Assembly (NCBI GenBank): GCA_910588285.1
Contig: CAJUQB010000033.1
Location: 1-48,199, forward strand
Direction: 5' to 3'
DNA length: 48,199 nt
Source: an uncultured Lachnospiraceae bacterium
Lineage (GTDB): Bacteria > Bacillota > Clostridia > Lachnospirales > Lachnospiraceae
Within the stretch, counting starts at the first letter, position 1, and the number at the start of each line of letters is the position of its first letter. Of this stretch, positions 41,189-48,199 are shown one piece after another. Below the pieces are notes generated by a model. That model was given only the letters and a program-made list of their open reading frames with translations. It did not search any database and had not been told where the DNA came from. Made by a program: the position numbers and the translations under genes.

Positions 41189-41809
41189 ATGGCAAATTAC
41201 AGCTTAGAGCATGTAAATGATATGTACGTGGATGTCCTGAAGGAATTGGGCAATATCGGAGCAGGGAATGCTACGACAGCGATTGCACAGATGCTGGGGC
41301 TGCGTTTGATGATGGAGGTTCCGAGAGTAAAGCTTTTGACCTTCCAGGAACTGGGAGGTGCGATCTGGGAGGAAGAGGAGACAGTAGCAGGAATCTTCCT
41401 GGAATTGAATAATGATATTAAGGGGAGCATGATGTTTTTGCTGAATATGGATTCCGCGCATTATCTGGTTAACCATCTGATGTGTCGGGATCAGGAATAC
41501 AATGAGCCCTTTGACGAGATGGATGCTTCGGCATTGAAGGAGATCGGAAATATTATTTCCGGATCGTATTTGTCAGCCCTTTCTTCTATGACACAGATGG
41601 TAATTACACCCTCTGTTCCCTTTTTGGCCATTGACATGGCAGCGGCTATTTTGAGTGTTCCGGCAATCCAGTTTGGGCAATACGGAGATAATGCGTTGCT
41701 GATAGAGACAGAATTTGGCGATGACATCAAGATCAAGGGATATTTTATCCTGATGCCGGAACCGGATTCTTATGAAAAAATATTGGGTGCGCTTGGAATA
41801 CAGATGTAA
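41189..41809 (+). CDS. cheC: CheY-P phosphatase CheC
   Basis: CheC dephosphorylates CheY-P and controls CheD. ATG 41189 follows GGGAGGTT; a TTG at 41153 in frame is a run-on. The 206 residues have the two signature helices: DVLKELGNIGAGNATTAIAQ (ELGNIGAGN, with the E...N pair) and MDASALKEIGNIISGSYLSA (EIGNIxSGS). Both active sites seem intact. A variable central part and the CheC C-terminus (ETEFGDDIKIKGYFILMPEP) are also seen. Order cheC-cheD is conserved. Confidence 0.96.
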   Translation: MANYSLEHVNDMYVDVLKELGNIGAGNATTAIAQMLGLRLMMEVPRVKLLTFQELGGAIWEEEETVAGIFLELNNDIKGSMMFLLNMDSAHYLVNHLMCRDQEYNEPFDEMDASALKEIGNIISGSYLSALSSMTQMVITPSVPFLAIDMAAAILSVPAIQFGQYGDNALLIETEFGDDIKIKGYFILMPEPDSYEKILGALGIQM

Positions 41810-41821
41810 GGAGAGCTTTTC

Positions 41822-42307
41822 ATGGGAACAATGATAAAGGTTGGAATGGCAGATCTTAATGTATGCAAATCACCAAATGCAATTACAACCCTGGGGCTTG
41901 GATCCTGTATTGGGATTGCATTATATGACCCGGTGACAAAGATTGGCGGTTTGGCACACATTATGCTGCCGGACAGTACACAAATGAAGAACAACCAGAG
42001 TGTCGCGAAGTTTGCTGACACAGGAATTGAGGAACTGGTAAAACGTATGGTCAAGGCAGGGGCAATGAAGACAAGGCTGGTTGCAAAGATTGCAGGCGGC
42101 GCCAAGATGTTCGAGGTGACAGGCAGTTCCAACATCGGAAATATCGGAGCCAGAAATGCAGAAGCATCAAAAAAGAAGCTGAAGCAGTTGGGAATCCCTC
42201 TCAAGGCGGAGGACACGGGTTTAAATTATGGACGTACCGTGGAATTGTATGCAGAAACCGGAGAATTCCACATTAAGTCCGTAGGCAAGAAGCTGAAAAT
42301 CATCTGA
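41822..42307 (+). CDS. cheD: Chemoreceptor glutamine deamidase CheD
   Basis: CheD deamidates receptor glutamines and binds CheC to stimulate it. The 161 residues have the catalytic Cys29 in LGLGSCIGIALYDP and His46 in GGLAHIMLPDS, with GGAKMFEVTGSSNIGNIGAR conserved. The length is standard. GGAGAG precedes ATG 41822, 12 bp after cheC. With cheC, cheB and cheA it gives the three-part adaptation system known from Bacillus, apart from CheR and CheV, which are not here. Confidence 0.96.
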   Translation: MGTMIKVGMADLNVCKSPNAITTLGLGSCIGIALYDPVTKIGGLAHIMLPDSTQMKNNQSVAKFADTGIEELVKRMVKAGAMKTRLVAKIAGGAKMFEVTGSSNIGNIGARNAEASKKKLKQLGIPLKAEDTGLNYGRTVELYAETGEFHIKSVGKKLKII

Positions 42308-42351
42308 TGGTATCCCACAGGGATAGATTATTTTGACATTGAGGAAGCAGT

Positions 42352-42654
42352 ATGAAAACAAAGATTATTCCAGTAATACTTGCACTGATTGCAGGGCTTA
42401 TTACCTGCATTGTTTCTTTTATGAACAGAGTCAGTCCAAGAAAGTTTGTAATGGCTTTGCTTGCGGTGGTGCTGATCTTTCTGGTAATCGGCTTTGTCTG
42501 GAAGATCATTCTGGACCGGAGCTTTCCTCCGCCCAAGGAACCGGAGGATGAGGAGCTGCTGGAATCCGATGCAGAGAATGCAGAAGAGGAAGAGGAAGAG
42601 GCCTCCCAGGAACCCGTGGAGATTGTGGGGGATGGGGAGAATGAGAACGGATAG
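42352..42654 (+). CDS. Uncharacterised two-helix membrane protein between cheD and fliA
   Basis: I do not recognise a family. The 100 residues contain two predicted membrane helices (about 5-24, IIPVILALIAGLITCIVSFM, and 33-52, ALLAVVLIFLVIGFVWKIIL) joined by a short basic turn. A strongly acidic, disordered tail (about 58-100, Glu-rich) is expected in the cytoplasm. ATG 42352 has GAGGAAG upstream. Codon usage is like that of its neighbours and it is packed into the operon, so it is likely a real, lineage-specific flagellar accessory. The function is unknown. Confidence 0.75.
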   Translation: MKTKIIPVILALIAGLITCIVSFMNRVSPRKFVMALLAVVLIFLVIGFVWKIILDRSFPPPKEPEDEELLESDAENAEEEEEEASQEPVEIVGDGENENG

Positions 42655-42679
42655 AATGTGACGGCTCTGGAGGCTGAAA

Positions 42680-43441
42680 ATGAAAATGACAGAAAAAGAA
42701 AAATTGTGGGAACAATATCTAAAGAAGCCGACGCCGGAGCTTCGGGAACAGCTGATTCTGGAATATGCCCCCCTTGTCAAGATTGTGGCCGGGAGGCTTA
42801 GCATGTATCTGGGATACAATGTAGAGTATGACGATCTGGTGGGCTATGGTATTTTTGGCCTGATCGATGCGATTGATAAGTTCGATGTGGCCAAGGATGT
42901 GAAGTTTGAGACATATGCCAGCCTGCGGATCCGGGGTTCCATTCTGGACCAGATCCGAAAGATGGACTGGATCCCAAGGACGGTCCGGCAGAAGCAGAAG
43001 AAGATTGACGAGGCGATCCGCATGATTGAGACCAGGACTGGGCGCAATGCCACGGACCAGGAGATTGCCGTGGAGCTGGAGCTGACGGGCGAAGAGCTTC
43101 TGAACTGGCAGTCACAGCTTAAGATCACGAATCTGATTTCTCTGAACGAATATGTGGAGCAGGGAAGCGAGCCGGTGATGGACGCCACCTACAATTCCCA
43201 TTTCGCGCAGCCGGAGCAGGTGATTGAGAAGGAGGAGCTGAAAAAGGTTTTGGCAGAATCGCTGGAGCTGTTAACGGAGAAGGAAAAGAAGGTGATCCTG
43301 CTGTATTACTATGACGAGATGACCTTGAAGGAGATCAGCAAGATTCTGGAGGTCTCCGAGTCACGGGTCTCTCAGCTCCATACAAAGGCCATAGGCAAAA
43401 TGCGGGGCAGTATGGGAGCGTATATGAATATGCTGATTTAG
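42680..43441 (+). CDS. fliA: Flagellar sigma factor FliA/SigD (sigma-28)
   Basis: FliA directs transcription of late flagellar and chemotaxis genes. The 253 residues of sigma-28 type contain region 2 (LVKIVAGRLSMYLGYNVEYD, DLVGYGIFGLIDAIDKFD, FETYASLRIRGSILDQIRKM, DWIPRTVRQKQKKIDEA), region 3, and region 4 (LLTEKEKKVILLYYYDEMTL, KEISKILEVSESRVSQLHTK). GSILDQIRKMDWIPR is a FliA hallmark. ATG 42680 follows GGAGG by 6 bases; the in-frame ATG 42686 is possible. No FlgM is in the window. Confidence 0.96.
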   Translation: MKMTEKEKLWEQYLKKPTPELREQLILEYAPLVKIVAGRLSMYLGYNVEYDDLVGYGIFGLIDAIDKFDVAKDVKFETYASLRIRGSILDQIRKMDWIPRTVRQKQKKIDEAIRMIETRTGRNATDQEIAVELELTGEELLNWQSQLKITNLISLNEYVEQGSEPVMDATYNSHFAQPEQVIEKEELKKVLAESLELLTEKEKKVILLYYYDEMTLKEISKILEVSESRVSQLHTKAIGKMRGSMGAYMNMLI

Positions 43442-43481
43442 CAGTATACATGGAGTCTGCAACAGGAAAAGGGGTGGGAAA

Positions 43482-43793
43482 ATGTCAATACGACCGATTG
43501 ATTTCAATGGTATGGTCCAGAGAACCCAGGATGTCAGTACCATGAAGCAGAGCGCTGACAACAAGCCGGTGGTGGATCAGCAGTTTCTGACTGTGCAGCA
43601 TCAGAAAACAAACACTCAGCAGCTGCGCCAGGTGCAGGAGCAGGAGGACGCACAGGAAAATCAGAAAAAGTATGACGCCAGAGAAAAAGGCAGCAATTCC
43701 TATGAGAGACAGCAAAAGAAGCAGAAAAAAAAGCAGGCAGAGGGCCAGGCTGTGAAAAAAGCTCCTGCCAGGGGTTTTGATATGAAGATTTAG
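43482..43793 (+). CDS. Uncharacterised small charged protein after fliA
   Basis: The 103 residues are hydrophilic, Gln/Lys-rich and probably largely helical or disordered: SIRPIDFNGMVQRTQDVSTM, then a heptad-like RQVQEQEDAQENQKKYDARE, then KKQKKKQAEGQAVKKAPARG and the end GFDMKI. No known domain. The N-terminal SIRPIDFNGM is the kind of short motif that could dock to a partner. AAAGGGGTGGG precedes ATG 43482. It is retained between fliA and the DUF6115 gene, so a flagellum-related role is likely but unproven. Confidence 0.72.
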   Translation: MSIRPIDFNGMVQRTQDVSTMKQSADNKPVVDQQFLTVQHQKTNTQQLRQVQEQEDAQENQKKYDAREKGSNSYERQQKKQKKKQAEGQAVKKAPARGFDMKI

Positions 43794-43839
43794 GGACATG
43801 AAAGCAGGAATTCAGATTAAAGGAATATAGGTAGGGAAG

Positions 43840-44580
43840 ATGACAACAGTAGAGATTATTTTGCTGATAGTTGGAATTGTATTTATGATAGCCAGCTTTT
43901 TTGTGACAGAACGGCTGTCCCAAAAAGAAGTGACCCAGCTTGCAGAGGTAAGCTCCACGGCAGTGAAGCGGATTCTGGAAAAGAACATGCAGCAGACCAA
44001 GGTCGATGTGGCAGAGCAGATACAGAATGTTGTGGGAAGATCCCTGGAGGATGCCAGGCGTAGTATGGAACGGGAATCAAATCTCAAGATTCAGAATATC
44101 AGCGAGTATTCGGTGACTGTCCTGGAGGATATTCAAAAGAATCACAGTGAGGTAATGTTCCTCTACAGTATGCTGAACGACAAGCAGGTAGAACTGAATA
44201 ATATCGTAGGAAGCCTGGGGGCTCTTAAGACAGAGATGGAGCAGCTGGAGGAGGATGTGACAGTCATGATCGCGGAGAATGTGGGGAACATCCGAGCCTG
44301 GTCACTTCGTGAGCCGGAGCCTGTAAATAGCCCGAGGTCCATGGATGATCTGATGGACCTGTCGGATTTTGATGTTCCCATGGGCATAGATGATTTGGAG
44401 CTGCCGGAGGTAGGCAGTGTGAATCTGGATCAGGAGCTGTCCCATATCGGGAATCAGAACCGGGATATCCTGGAGCTGTACCGGCAGAAAATGGATCCCA
44501 AGGAGATTGCCCGCCAGCTGGGCATGGGGGTTGGTGAGGTAAAGCTTGTAATTGACTTATACAGAGAGGGAGAAGCATGA
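43840..44580 (+). CDS. DUF6115-like membrane/coiled-coil/HTH protein in the SwrB position
   Basis: The 246 residues carry an N-terminal membrane helix (about 5-23, EIILLIVGIVFMIASFFV), a long coiled coil (about 30-150), an acidic linker and a C-terminal HTH-like domain (RDILELYRQKMDPKEIARQL, then GMGVGEVKLVIDLYREG). The pattern matches DUF6115. In Bacillus the gene after sigD and before rpsB is swrB, which also has a membrane helix, a coiled coil and a DNA-binding-like C-terminus and activates FliP assembly. Topology and position agree; direct homology was not testable. ATGA overlap joins it to the next gene. Confidence 0.75.
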   Translation: MTTVEIILLIVGIVFMIASFFVTERLSQKEVTQLAEVSSTAVKRILEKNMQQTKVDVAEQIQNVVGRSLEDARRSMERESNLKIQNISEYSVTVLEDIQKNHSEVMFLYSMLNDKQVELNNIVGSLGALKTEMEQLEEDVTVMIAENVGNIRAWSLREPEPVNSPRSMDDLMDLSDFDVPMGIDDLELPEVGSVNLDQELSHIGNQNRDILELYRQKMDPKEIARQLGMGVGEVKLVIDLYREGEA

Positions 44581-45176
44581 AGCTGAAATACTATTTGCGC
44601 GGTTTGGGCATCGGGATTTTTGCCACGGTGATCATTTTGACGATTGCCTCTCTCGGAAAGAATAAAGATCTGACAGATGAGGAGATTATTGCAAGGGCAA
44701 AGGAGCTTGGCATGGTGATGGAGGACAGGTCCGGAAGCATCATGAATCATCTGGAGGAGGACCCCTCCCAGGGGCAGCCTTCTGGTATGGAGGATGGCTC
44801 CCAGGGGCCTGGCGGGGAAGGCGGCGGAGCAGGGGGCGATGTGCAGCAGCCGGAGGATGGACAGCCCCAGGATGCAGATGAACCGGAGGCAGGCTCAGAT
44901 GCAGAAGATACGGATCCTGTGACCGCCCGTCCCCAAGGGGACGGGCAGGAGTCGTCCTATGTCACCTTATCTGTGGGACAGGGAGAGTATTCCGACCGGA
45001 TCAGCGCCAAGCTGAAGGAGGCTGGTCTGATTGAGGATGCTGAGGAGTTCAACTGGTTCCTGATTGAGTCCGGAATCGATGATTTGATTCACGTGGGAAC
45101 CTACCGGATTCCAAAGGGCGCTACCCAGCAGGAGATTGCCGATATCCTGAAGCAGGCGCCCAACGGAGAGGCGTAG
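44577..45176 (+). CDS. YceG/MltG-like membrane-anchored protein, short form
   Basis: The 199 residues comprise a membrane helix at 9-25 (LGIGIFATVIILTIASLG), a segment DEEIIARAKELGMVMED, a long Gly/Glu/Asp/Gln-rich disordered linker (about 55-125) and a C-terminal LysM-like module (EYSDRISAKLKEAGLIEDAE, GTYRIPKGATQQEIADIL) that resembles the N-terminal domain of MltG lytic transglycosylases. The MltG catalytic domain is absent, so this is probably a wall-binding or regulatory remnant rather than an enzyme. ATG 44577 overlaps the previous stop. It is the last gene of the motility operon. Confidence 0.7.
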   Translation: MKLKYYLRGLGIGIFATVIILTIASLGKNKDLTDEEIIARAKELGMVMEDRSGSIMNHLEEDPSQGQPSGMEDGSQGPGGEGGGAGGDVQQPEDGQPQDADEPEAGSDAEDTDPVTARPQGDGQESSYVTLSVGQGEYSDRISAKLKEAGLIEDAEEFNWFLIESGIDDLIHVGTYRIPKGATQQEIADILKQAPNGEA

Positions 45177-45195
45177 GAAAATCTACAAAATCCTC

Positions 45196-45224
45196 TTGCA
45201 ATGAGGGAGGAAGTGTGGTATAAT
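45196..45224 (+). promoter_or_regulatory. Sigma-A promoter of rpsB-tsf
   Basis: TTGCAA (45196-45201), 17 bp, perfect TATAAT (45219-45224), starting 20 bp after the previous stop. It gives the translation genes independent expression although they abut the motility operon. Confidence 0.75.
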
Positions 45225-45332
45225 CCGTAAGTCTATAGTAGCAAACACATATGTGGATTCGGAGGAGGGTGCCCTAAGGTTTTCTCCGGAAGGGAAGCAT
45301 ATGGAAGATTTTAACCAATGGAGGTAGAGAAA
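45225..45332 (+). promoter_or_regulatory. rpsB 5' leader with hairpins, possible S2 autoregulation
   Basis: The 108-base leader holds the palindrome CACATATGTG (45246-45255) and a stem TTCGGAG (45258-45264) with CTCCGGA (45284-45290) around a small inner AGG/CCT pairing. The arrangement is compatible with a ribosomal protein leader, but no known S2 leader motif could be confirmed. Confidence 0.4.
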
Positions 45333-46085
45333 ATGGGCGTTATTTCAATGAAGCAGTTACTTGAAGCAGGTGTTCACTTTGGACATCAGACCAGAAGATG
45401 GAACCCCAAGATGGCTCCGTACATCTACACAGAGAGAAATGGTATTTATATCATTGACCTGCAGAAGTCTGTAGGGAAGGTAGATGAGGCTTACAAGGCC
45501 GTTGCGGATATTGTGGCTGATGGCGGCACCATCCTTTTTGTGGGAACCAAGAAGCAGGCTCAGGATGCAATCCGGACAGAGGCAGAGCGCTGCGGCATGT
45601 TCTATGTGAATGAGAGATGGCTGGGAGGTATGCTGACCAACTTCAAGACCATCCAGAGCCGTATTGCAAGGCTGAAGGCCATTGAGACCATGGCTGAGGA
45701 CGGAACCTTTGATGTTCTTCCCAAGAAGGAAGTAATCGCACTGCGCAAGGAGTGGGAGAAGCTGGAGCGGAACCTTGGCGGTATCAAGGACATGAAGCGT
45801 ATTCCGGATGCAATCTTTGTTGTTGACCCGAAGAAGGAGAAGATCTGTGTGCAGGAGGCTCATACCCTTGGCATTCCCCTGATCGGTATCGCTGATACCA
45901 ACTGTGATCCGGAGGAGCTGGATTATGTGATTCCTGGTAATGATGATGCAATCCGTGCAGTGAAGCTGATTGTTTCCAAGATGGCGGATGCTGTTGTTGA
46001 GGCAAACCAGGGCAGCATCGAGACAGAAGAGGAAGCTTATGCAGCGGAGGAAGCAGCACTGGAAGCGGAGACAGCAGAAGCATAA
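45333..46085 (+). CDS. rpsB: 30S ribosomal protein S2
   Basis: S2 is the last-joining protein of the 30S subunit, bridging to S1 when present. ATG 45333 (GGAGGTAGAG just upstream) yields MGVISMKQLLEAGVHFGHQT, the usual start; ATG 45318 is the longer option. The 250 residues include RRWNPKMAPYIYTERNGIYI, RWLGGMLTNFKTIQSRIARL, PDAIFVVDPKKEKICVQEAH and NCDPEELDYVIPGNDDAIRA, with a C-terminal acidic Glu/Ala extension. rpsB-tsf is the universal pair, with sigma factor and swrB-like genes upstream as in Bacillus. Confidence 0.98.
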   Translation: MGVISMKQLLEAGVHFGHQTRRWNPKMAPYIYTERNGIYIIDLQKSVGKVDEAYKAVADIVADGGTILFVGTKKQAQDAIRTEAERCGMFYVNERWLGGMLTNFKTIQSRIARLKAIETMAEDGTFDVLPKKEVIALRKEWEKLERNLGGIKDMKRIPDAIFVVDPKKEKICVQEAHTLGIPLIGIADTNCDPEELDYVIPGNDDAIRAVKLIVSKMADAVVEANQGSIETEEEAYAAEEAALEAETAEA

Positions 46086-46109
46086 ATCATTATTCGGAGG
46101 TATAGAGAG

Positions 46110-47045
46110 ATGGCTATTACAGCAGCAATGGTAAAAGAATTAAGAGAGATGACCGGAGCAGGCATGATGGACTGCAAGAAGGCATTGAATGAGACCAATG
46201 GCAATATGGAGGAAGCCGTTGAGTTCCTGAGAAAGAATGGACAGGCCAAGGCAGAGAAGAAGGCAGGCAGAATCGCAGCTGAGGGACTTTGTACGGTGGT
46301 GCTTAAGGGTGATACGGCAGCAGCAGTTGTTGAGGTGAACTCTGAGACAGATTTTGTTGCCAAGAACGAGACCTTCCAGACCTATGTGAAGTCCGTTGCC
46401 CAGCAGGCAGTGGAATCCGATGCAGCTGACCTGGATGCCTTCCTGGCAGAGTCCTGGATTGAGGACAGCAGCAAGACCGTGAAGGACGCTCTGGTAGAGA
46501 AGATCGCAGTGATCGGGGAGAACCTGAACATCCGCAGATTCCAGAAGGTAGTTGCAGAGAAGGGCTGTGTGGTTTCCTACATCCACGGCGGCGGCAGAAT
46601 CGGCGTAATTGTTGAGGCAGAGACTGAGACTGTCAATGACGCAGTGAAGGAGGCAATGACCAATATTGCAATGCAGATTGCAGCATTGAATCCCAAGTAT
46701 GTGTCCAGAGACGAGATCAGCGCAGAATACATTGCCCATGAGAAGGAGATCCTGCTGGCTCAGATCATGAATGATCCCAAGGAGTCCCAGAAGCCGGAGA
46801 AGGTAATCAACGGTATGATTGAGGGACGTGTCAACAAGGAGCTGAAGGAGATCTGCCTGGTAGACCAGGTTTACGTGAAGGCAGAGGACGGCAAGCAGAC
46901 CGTTGGCAAGTATCTGGAGCAGGTATCCAAGGAAGTGGGTACTGCTGTATCTGTGAAGGGCTTTGTGCGTTTTGAGACCGGAGAAGGCCTGGAGAAGAAG
47001 CAGGAGGATTTTGCGGCGGAGGTTGCGGCGCAGATGAATGCGTAG
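46110..47045 (+). CDS. tsf: Elongation factor Ts
   Basis: EF-Ts recycles EF-Tu by exchanging GDP for GTP. The 311 residues contain the signature MVKELREMTGAGMMDCKKAL, ETDFVAKNETFQTYV, and the two-repeat core with YIHGGGRIGVIVEAE and AMQIAALNPKYVSRDE. The C-terminal part (LVDQVYVKAEDGKQTVGKYL) is complete. GGAGGTATAG precedes ATG 46110. A strong terminator follows at 47085. Confidence 0.98.
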   Translation: MAITAAMVKELREMTGAGMMDCKKALNETNGNMEEAVEFLRKNGQAKAEKKAGRIAAEGLCTVVLKGDTAAAVVEVNSETDFVAKNETFQTYVKSVAQQAVESDAADLDAFLAESWIEDSSKTVKDALVEKIAVIGENLNIRRFQKVVAEKGCVVSYIHGGGRIGVIVEAETETVNDAVKEAMTNIAMQIAALNPKYVSRDEISAEYIAHEKEILLAQIMNDPKESQKPEKVINGMIEGRVNKELKEICLVDQVYVKAEDGKQTVGKYLEQVSKEVGTAVSVKGFVRFETGEGLEKKQEDFAAEVAAQMNA

Positions 47046-47084
47046 AAATTTGTCGAAATAAGGCGAATTGAGATAAAAATGAGA

Positions 47085-47127
47085 ACCCCTGTAGATGGTG
47101 TGTGAATGCCATTTGCAGGGGTTTTTG
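47085..47127 (+). terminator. Terminator after tsf
   Basis: ACCCCTG (47085-47091) pairs with CAGGGGT (47116-47122), extended inward through GTAGATGG and CCATTTGC with wobbles. A T-run follows. It closes the rpsB-tsf operon. Confidence 0.85.
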
Positions 47128-47152
47128 ATATTATGTATTAGATTTTCATTTC

Positions 47153-47181
47153 TTGACACTATCACGGTATACCGTTATAAT
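47153..47181 (+). promoter_or_regulatory. Consensus promoter with an embedded 12-bp palindromic operator
   Basis: TTGACA (47153-47158), exactly 17 bp, TATAAT (47176-47181): a perfect sigma-A promoter. ACGGTATACCGT (47164-47175) is a perfect 12-bp palindrome in the spacer, abutting the -10 box. This is the classic position for a repressor that blocks a strong promoter, as in autoregulated toxin-antitoxin or phage-type operons. Confidence 0.75.
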
Positions 47182-47242
47182 TGATAGAAAAAGAATACAT
47201 GAAATGGAGAATGAGAAATGGAATTGATGAGCGAGATAAGGA

Positions 47243-47821
47243 ATGTCTGTTGAGAAAGGTTTTACCAAAGAAAATCTGGACTATTATTTGAAGGAACTGG
47301 CAAAAGAGTTTCGGAAGAGAAATGGAAAAAATACGCCTGCTGCGATTGTGTTAGTTGGAGGTGCGGCAATTCTTGCCAATTATGGGTTTCGTGAAATGAC
47401 CTATGATATAGATGCGGTCATAACAGCATCATCGACCATGAAGGAGGCAGTTAATACAGTAGGAGACCGTCTCGGTCTGCCAAATGGCTGGTTGAATGCA
47501 GACTTTAAGAATACAAGTTCTTATAGTCCTAAATTATCGCAATACTCTAAGTATTACCGTACTTATTCTAATGTATTGAATATCAGGACAATTAGCGCGG
47601 AATATCTTGTTGCCATGAAATTAATGTCCGGGAGACGTTATAAGAAGGATTTGTCTGATATTATTGGTATTTTGAGTGAACAAGAAAGAAGGGGAGAGCC
47701 TTTAAGTTATCGGCAGATTGATTGTGCAGTAAGAAATCTGTATGGCGGGTGGAGGCATTACAAAAGGCTTCCATGTTTGGGTATGGGCAATGTTATGCAA
47801 ATGGAAGCTGGAAAGAGTTAA
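47243..47821 (+). CDS. DUF6036-like nucleotidyltransferase protein, probably with replaced C-terminus
   Basis: The 192 residues carry AbiEii/DUF6036-type nucleotidyltransferase patterns: AAIVLVGGAAILANYGFREM, then TYDIDAVI (GG followed by the DxD metal site, D-I-D), a middle region, and LNIRTISAEYLVAMKLMSGR followed by RYKKDLSDIIGIL (second half of the fold). Such proteins occur as toxins (AbiEii, MenT-type) or orphan accessory genes. The usual ending after NLYGGW is not seen: from about 47750 the frame reads HYKRLPCLGMGNVMQMEAGK and stops, while a different frame becomes protein-like. Start ATG 47243 with GATAAGG upstream. Low-GC and accessory in character; activity uncertain. Confidence 0.65.
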   Translation: MSVEKGFTKENLDYYLKELAKEFRKRNGKNTPAAIVLVGGAAILANYGFREMTYDIDAVITASSTMKEAVNTVGDRLGLPNGWLNADFKNTSSYSPKLSQYSKYYRTYSNVLNIRTISAEYLVAMKLMSGRRYKKDLSDIIGILSEQERRGEPLSYRQIDCAVRNLYGGWRHYKRLPCLGMGNVMQMEAGKS

Positions 47822-48186
47822 AATTTTCTGGCAGAGAGGATTGGGATAAAAATAGTGTTTGTGATTTGCAATTTGATCTAATTGATGCCAGGGATAAAAC
47901 GTTTGCTGGATTTTCCGGAAGTCCTATATATGATGAGGAATGTTCTTTTGTTATTGGATTGATTTTACAAGAAGAATGTGCAGACCATGAAGCAATTTAT
48001 ATAGAAGGGATTAGTGTTAGTTCTCAGAAAGATTTTTTTGAAAAACATGATATTGTTGTTAATAATACGAATCTGATAAGAAAGAGAACAGGAGAAAGAG
48101 CAAATGCCCTGCAGATGACAGATTGCTATATTACCGGCGTATCCGATGATTTAGGTGTCAAAAGGTACGTCCTTTTTGAACGATAA
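47749..48186 (+). pseudogene. C-terminal remnant of a trypsin-like (GxSGSP) protein
   Basis: From about 47764 a second frame reads like protein: GYGQCYANGSWKELKFSG, then FDLIDARDKTFAGFSGSPIY and SFVIGLILQEE. The FSGSPIY motif with a following hydrophobic VIGL strand matches the catalytic-Ser region of S1 (trypsin-like) peptidases (GxSGSP). The His and Asp catalytic regions are missing, and there is no own start codon with a ribosome binding site: the open frame only begins inside the nucleotidyltransferase gene. So this looks like the tail of a protease-domain protein joined by deletion or recombination. It ends at TAA 48186. Alternative: a frameshift in one longer fusion gene. No function is claimed. 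Confidence 0.5.
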
Positions 48187-48199
48187 ATGTTCTTTGAAA

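Noticed and set aside
47202..47300. Short leader peptide starting upstream of the nucleotidyltransferase gene
   Set aside because: The small frame beginning MKWRMRNG has no clear ribosome binding site and no family character; it may be a remnant but cannot be supported.

Overview
The window looks like a chromosomal segment of an anaerobic, spore-forming, flagellated Firmicute, most likely a Lachnospiraceae (Clostridium cluster XIVa) gut bacterium. The reasons are a sporulation sigma factor of the SigK type, CodY, FliY instead of plain FliN, the CheC/CheD pair, and a flgB-to-fliA gene order followed by rpsB and tsf that matches the Bacillus/Clostridium fla/che operon. This is family-level inference from gene order and protein style; no species is claimed. 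Essentially every convincing gene is on the plus strand.

Layout. Positions 1-2215 hold the end of a DUF5662 protein, trpS and sigK. Positions 2250-5238 hold a compact, visibly more AT-rich three-gene cassette: a DUF262-like protein with a degenerate active-site motif, a DUF3696-type AAA ATPase and an unrecognised third protein. It sits between a strong terminator and the housekeeping comM-dprA-topA-codY block (5291-11172), and it is the best candidate for an accessory, probably anti-phage, system. Positions 11273-45176 are one very long motility unit. First come rod, basal body, export and hook genes (flgB, flgC, fliE-fliK, flgD, flgE), closed by a strong terminator. After a 312-bp non-coding, structured leader come motA, motB, fliL, fliM, fliY, cheY, the export gate (fliO, P, Q, R, flhB, flhA), flhF, flhG, a PilZ protein, cheB, cheA, cheW, cheC, cheD, fliA and several small accessory genes. 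Positions 45196-47126 are a separate rpsB-tsf operon with its own promoter, leader and terminator. Positions 47153-48199 are a low-GC accessory piece: a near-perfect promoter with an embedded palindrome drives a nucleotidyltransferase-like gene whose 3' end appears replaced by the tail of a trypsin-like protein.

How the genes work together. CodY, a GTP and branched-chain amino acid sensing repressor in this group, lies immediately upstream of the flagellar operon, and a perfect 9-bp inverted repeat lies between them. The operon encodes nearly the whole hook-basal body, the type III export apparatus, the stator, flagellar number and placement control (FlhF/FlhG), the chemotaxis core without CheR, a c-di-GMP-type PilZ brake and the late sigma factor FliA. 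Flagellin, caps, FlgM and CheR must be elsewhere. FlbD/SwrD, usually found between flgE and motA or fliL, is not present there.

Decorations in otherwise core genes are notable: a four-copy 33-bp repeat in comM, a collagen-like insert after the FliP signal peptide, a Met/Gly/Pro-rich linker in FliY, an acidic repetitive tail on FlgD, and several short tandem repeats in intergenic gaps.
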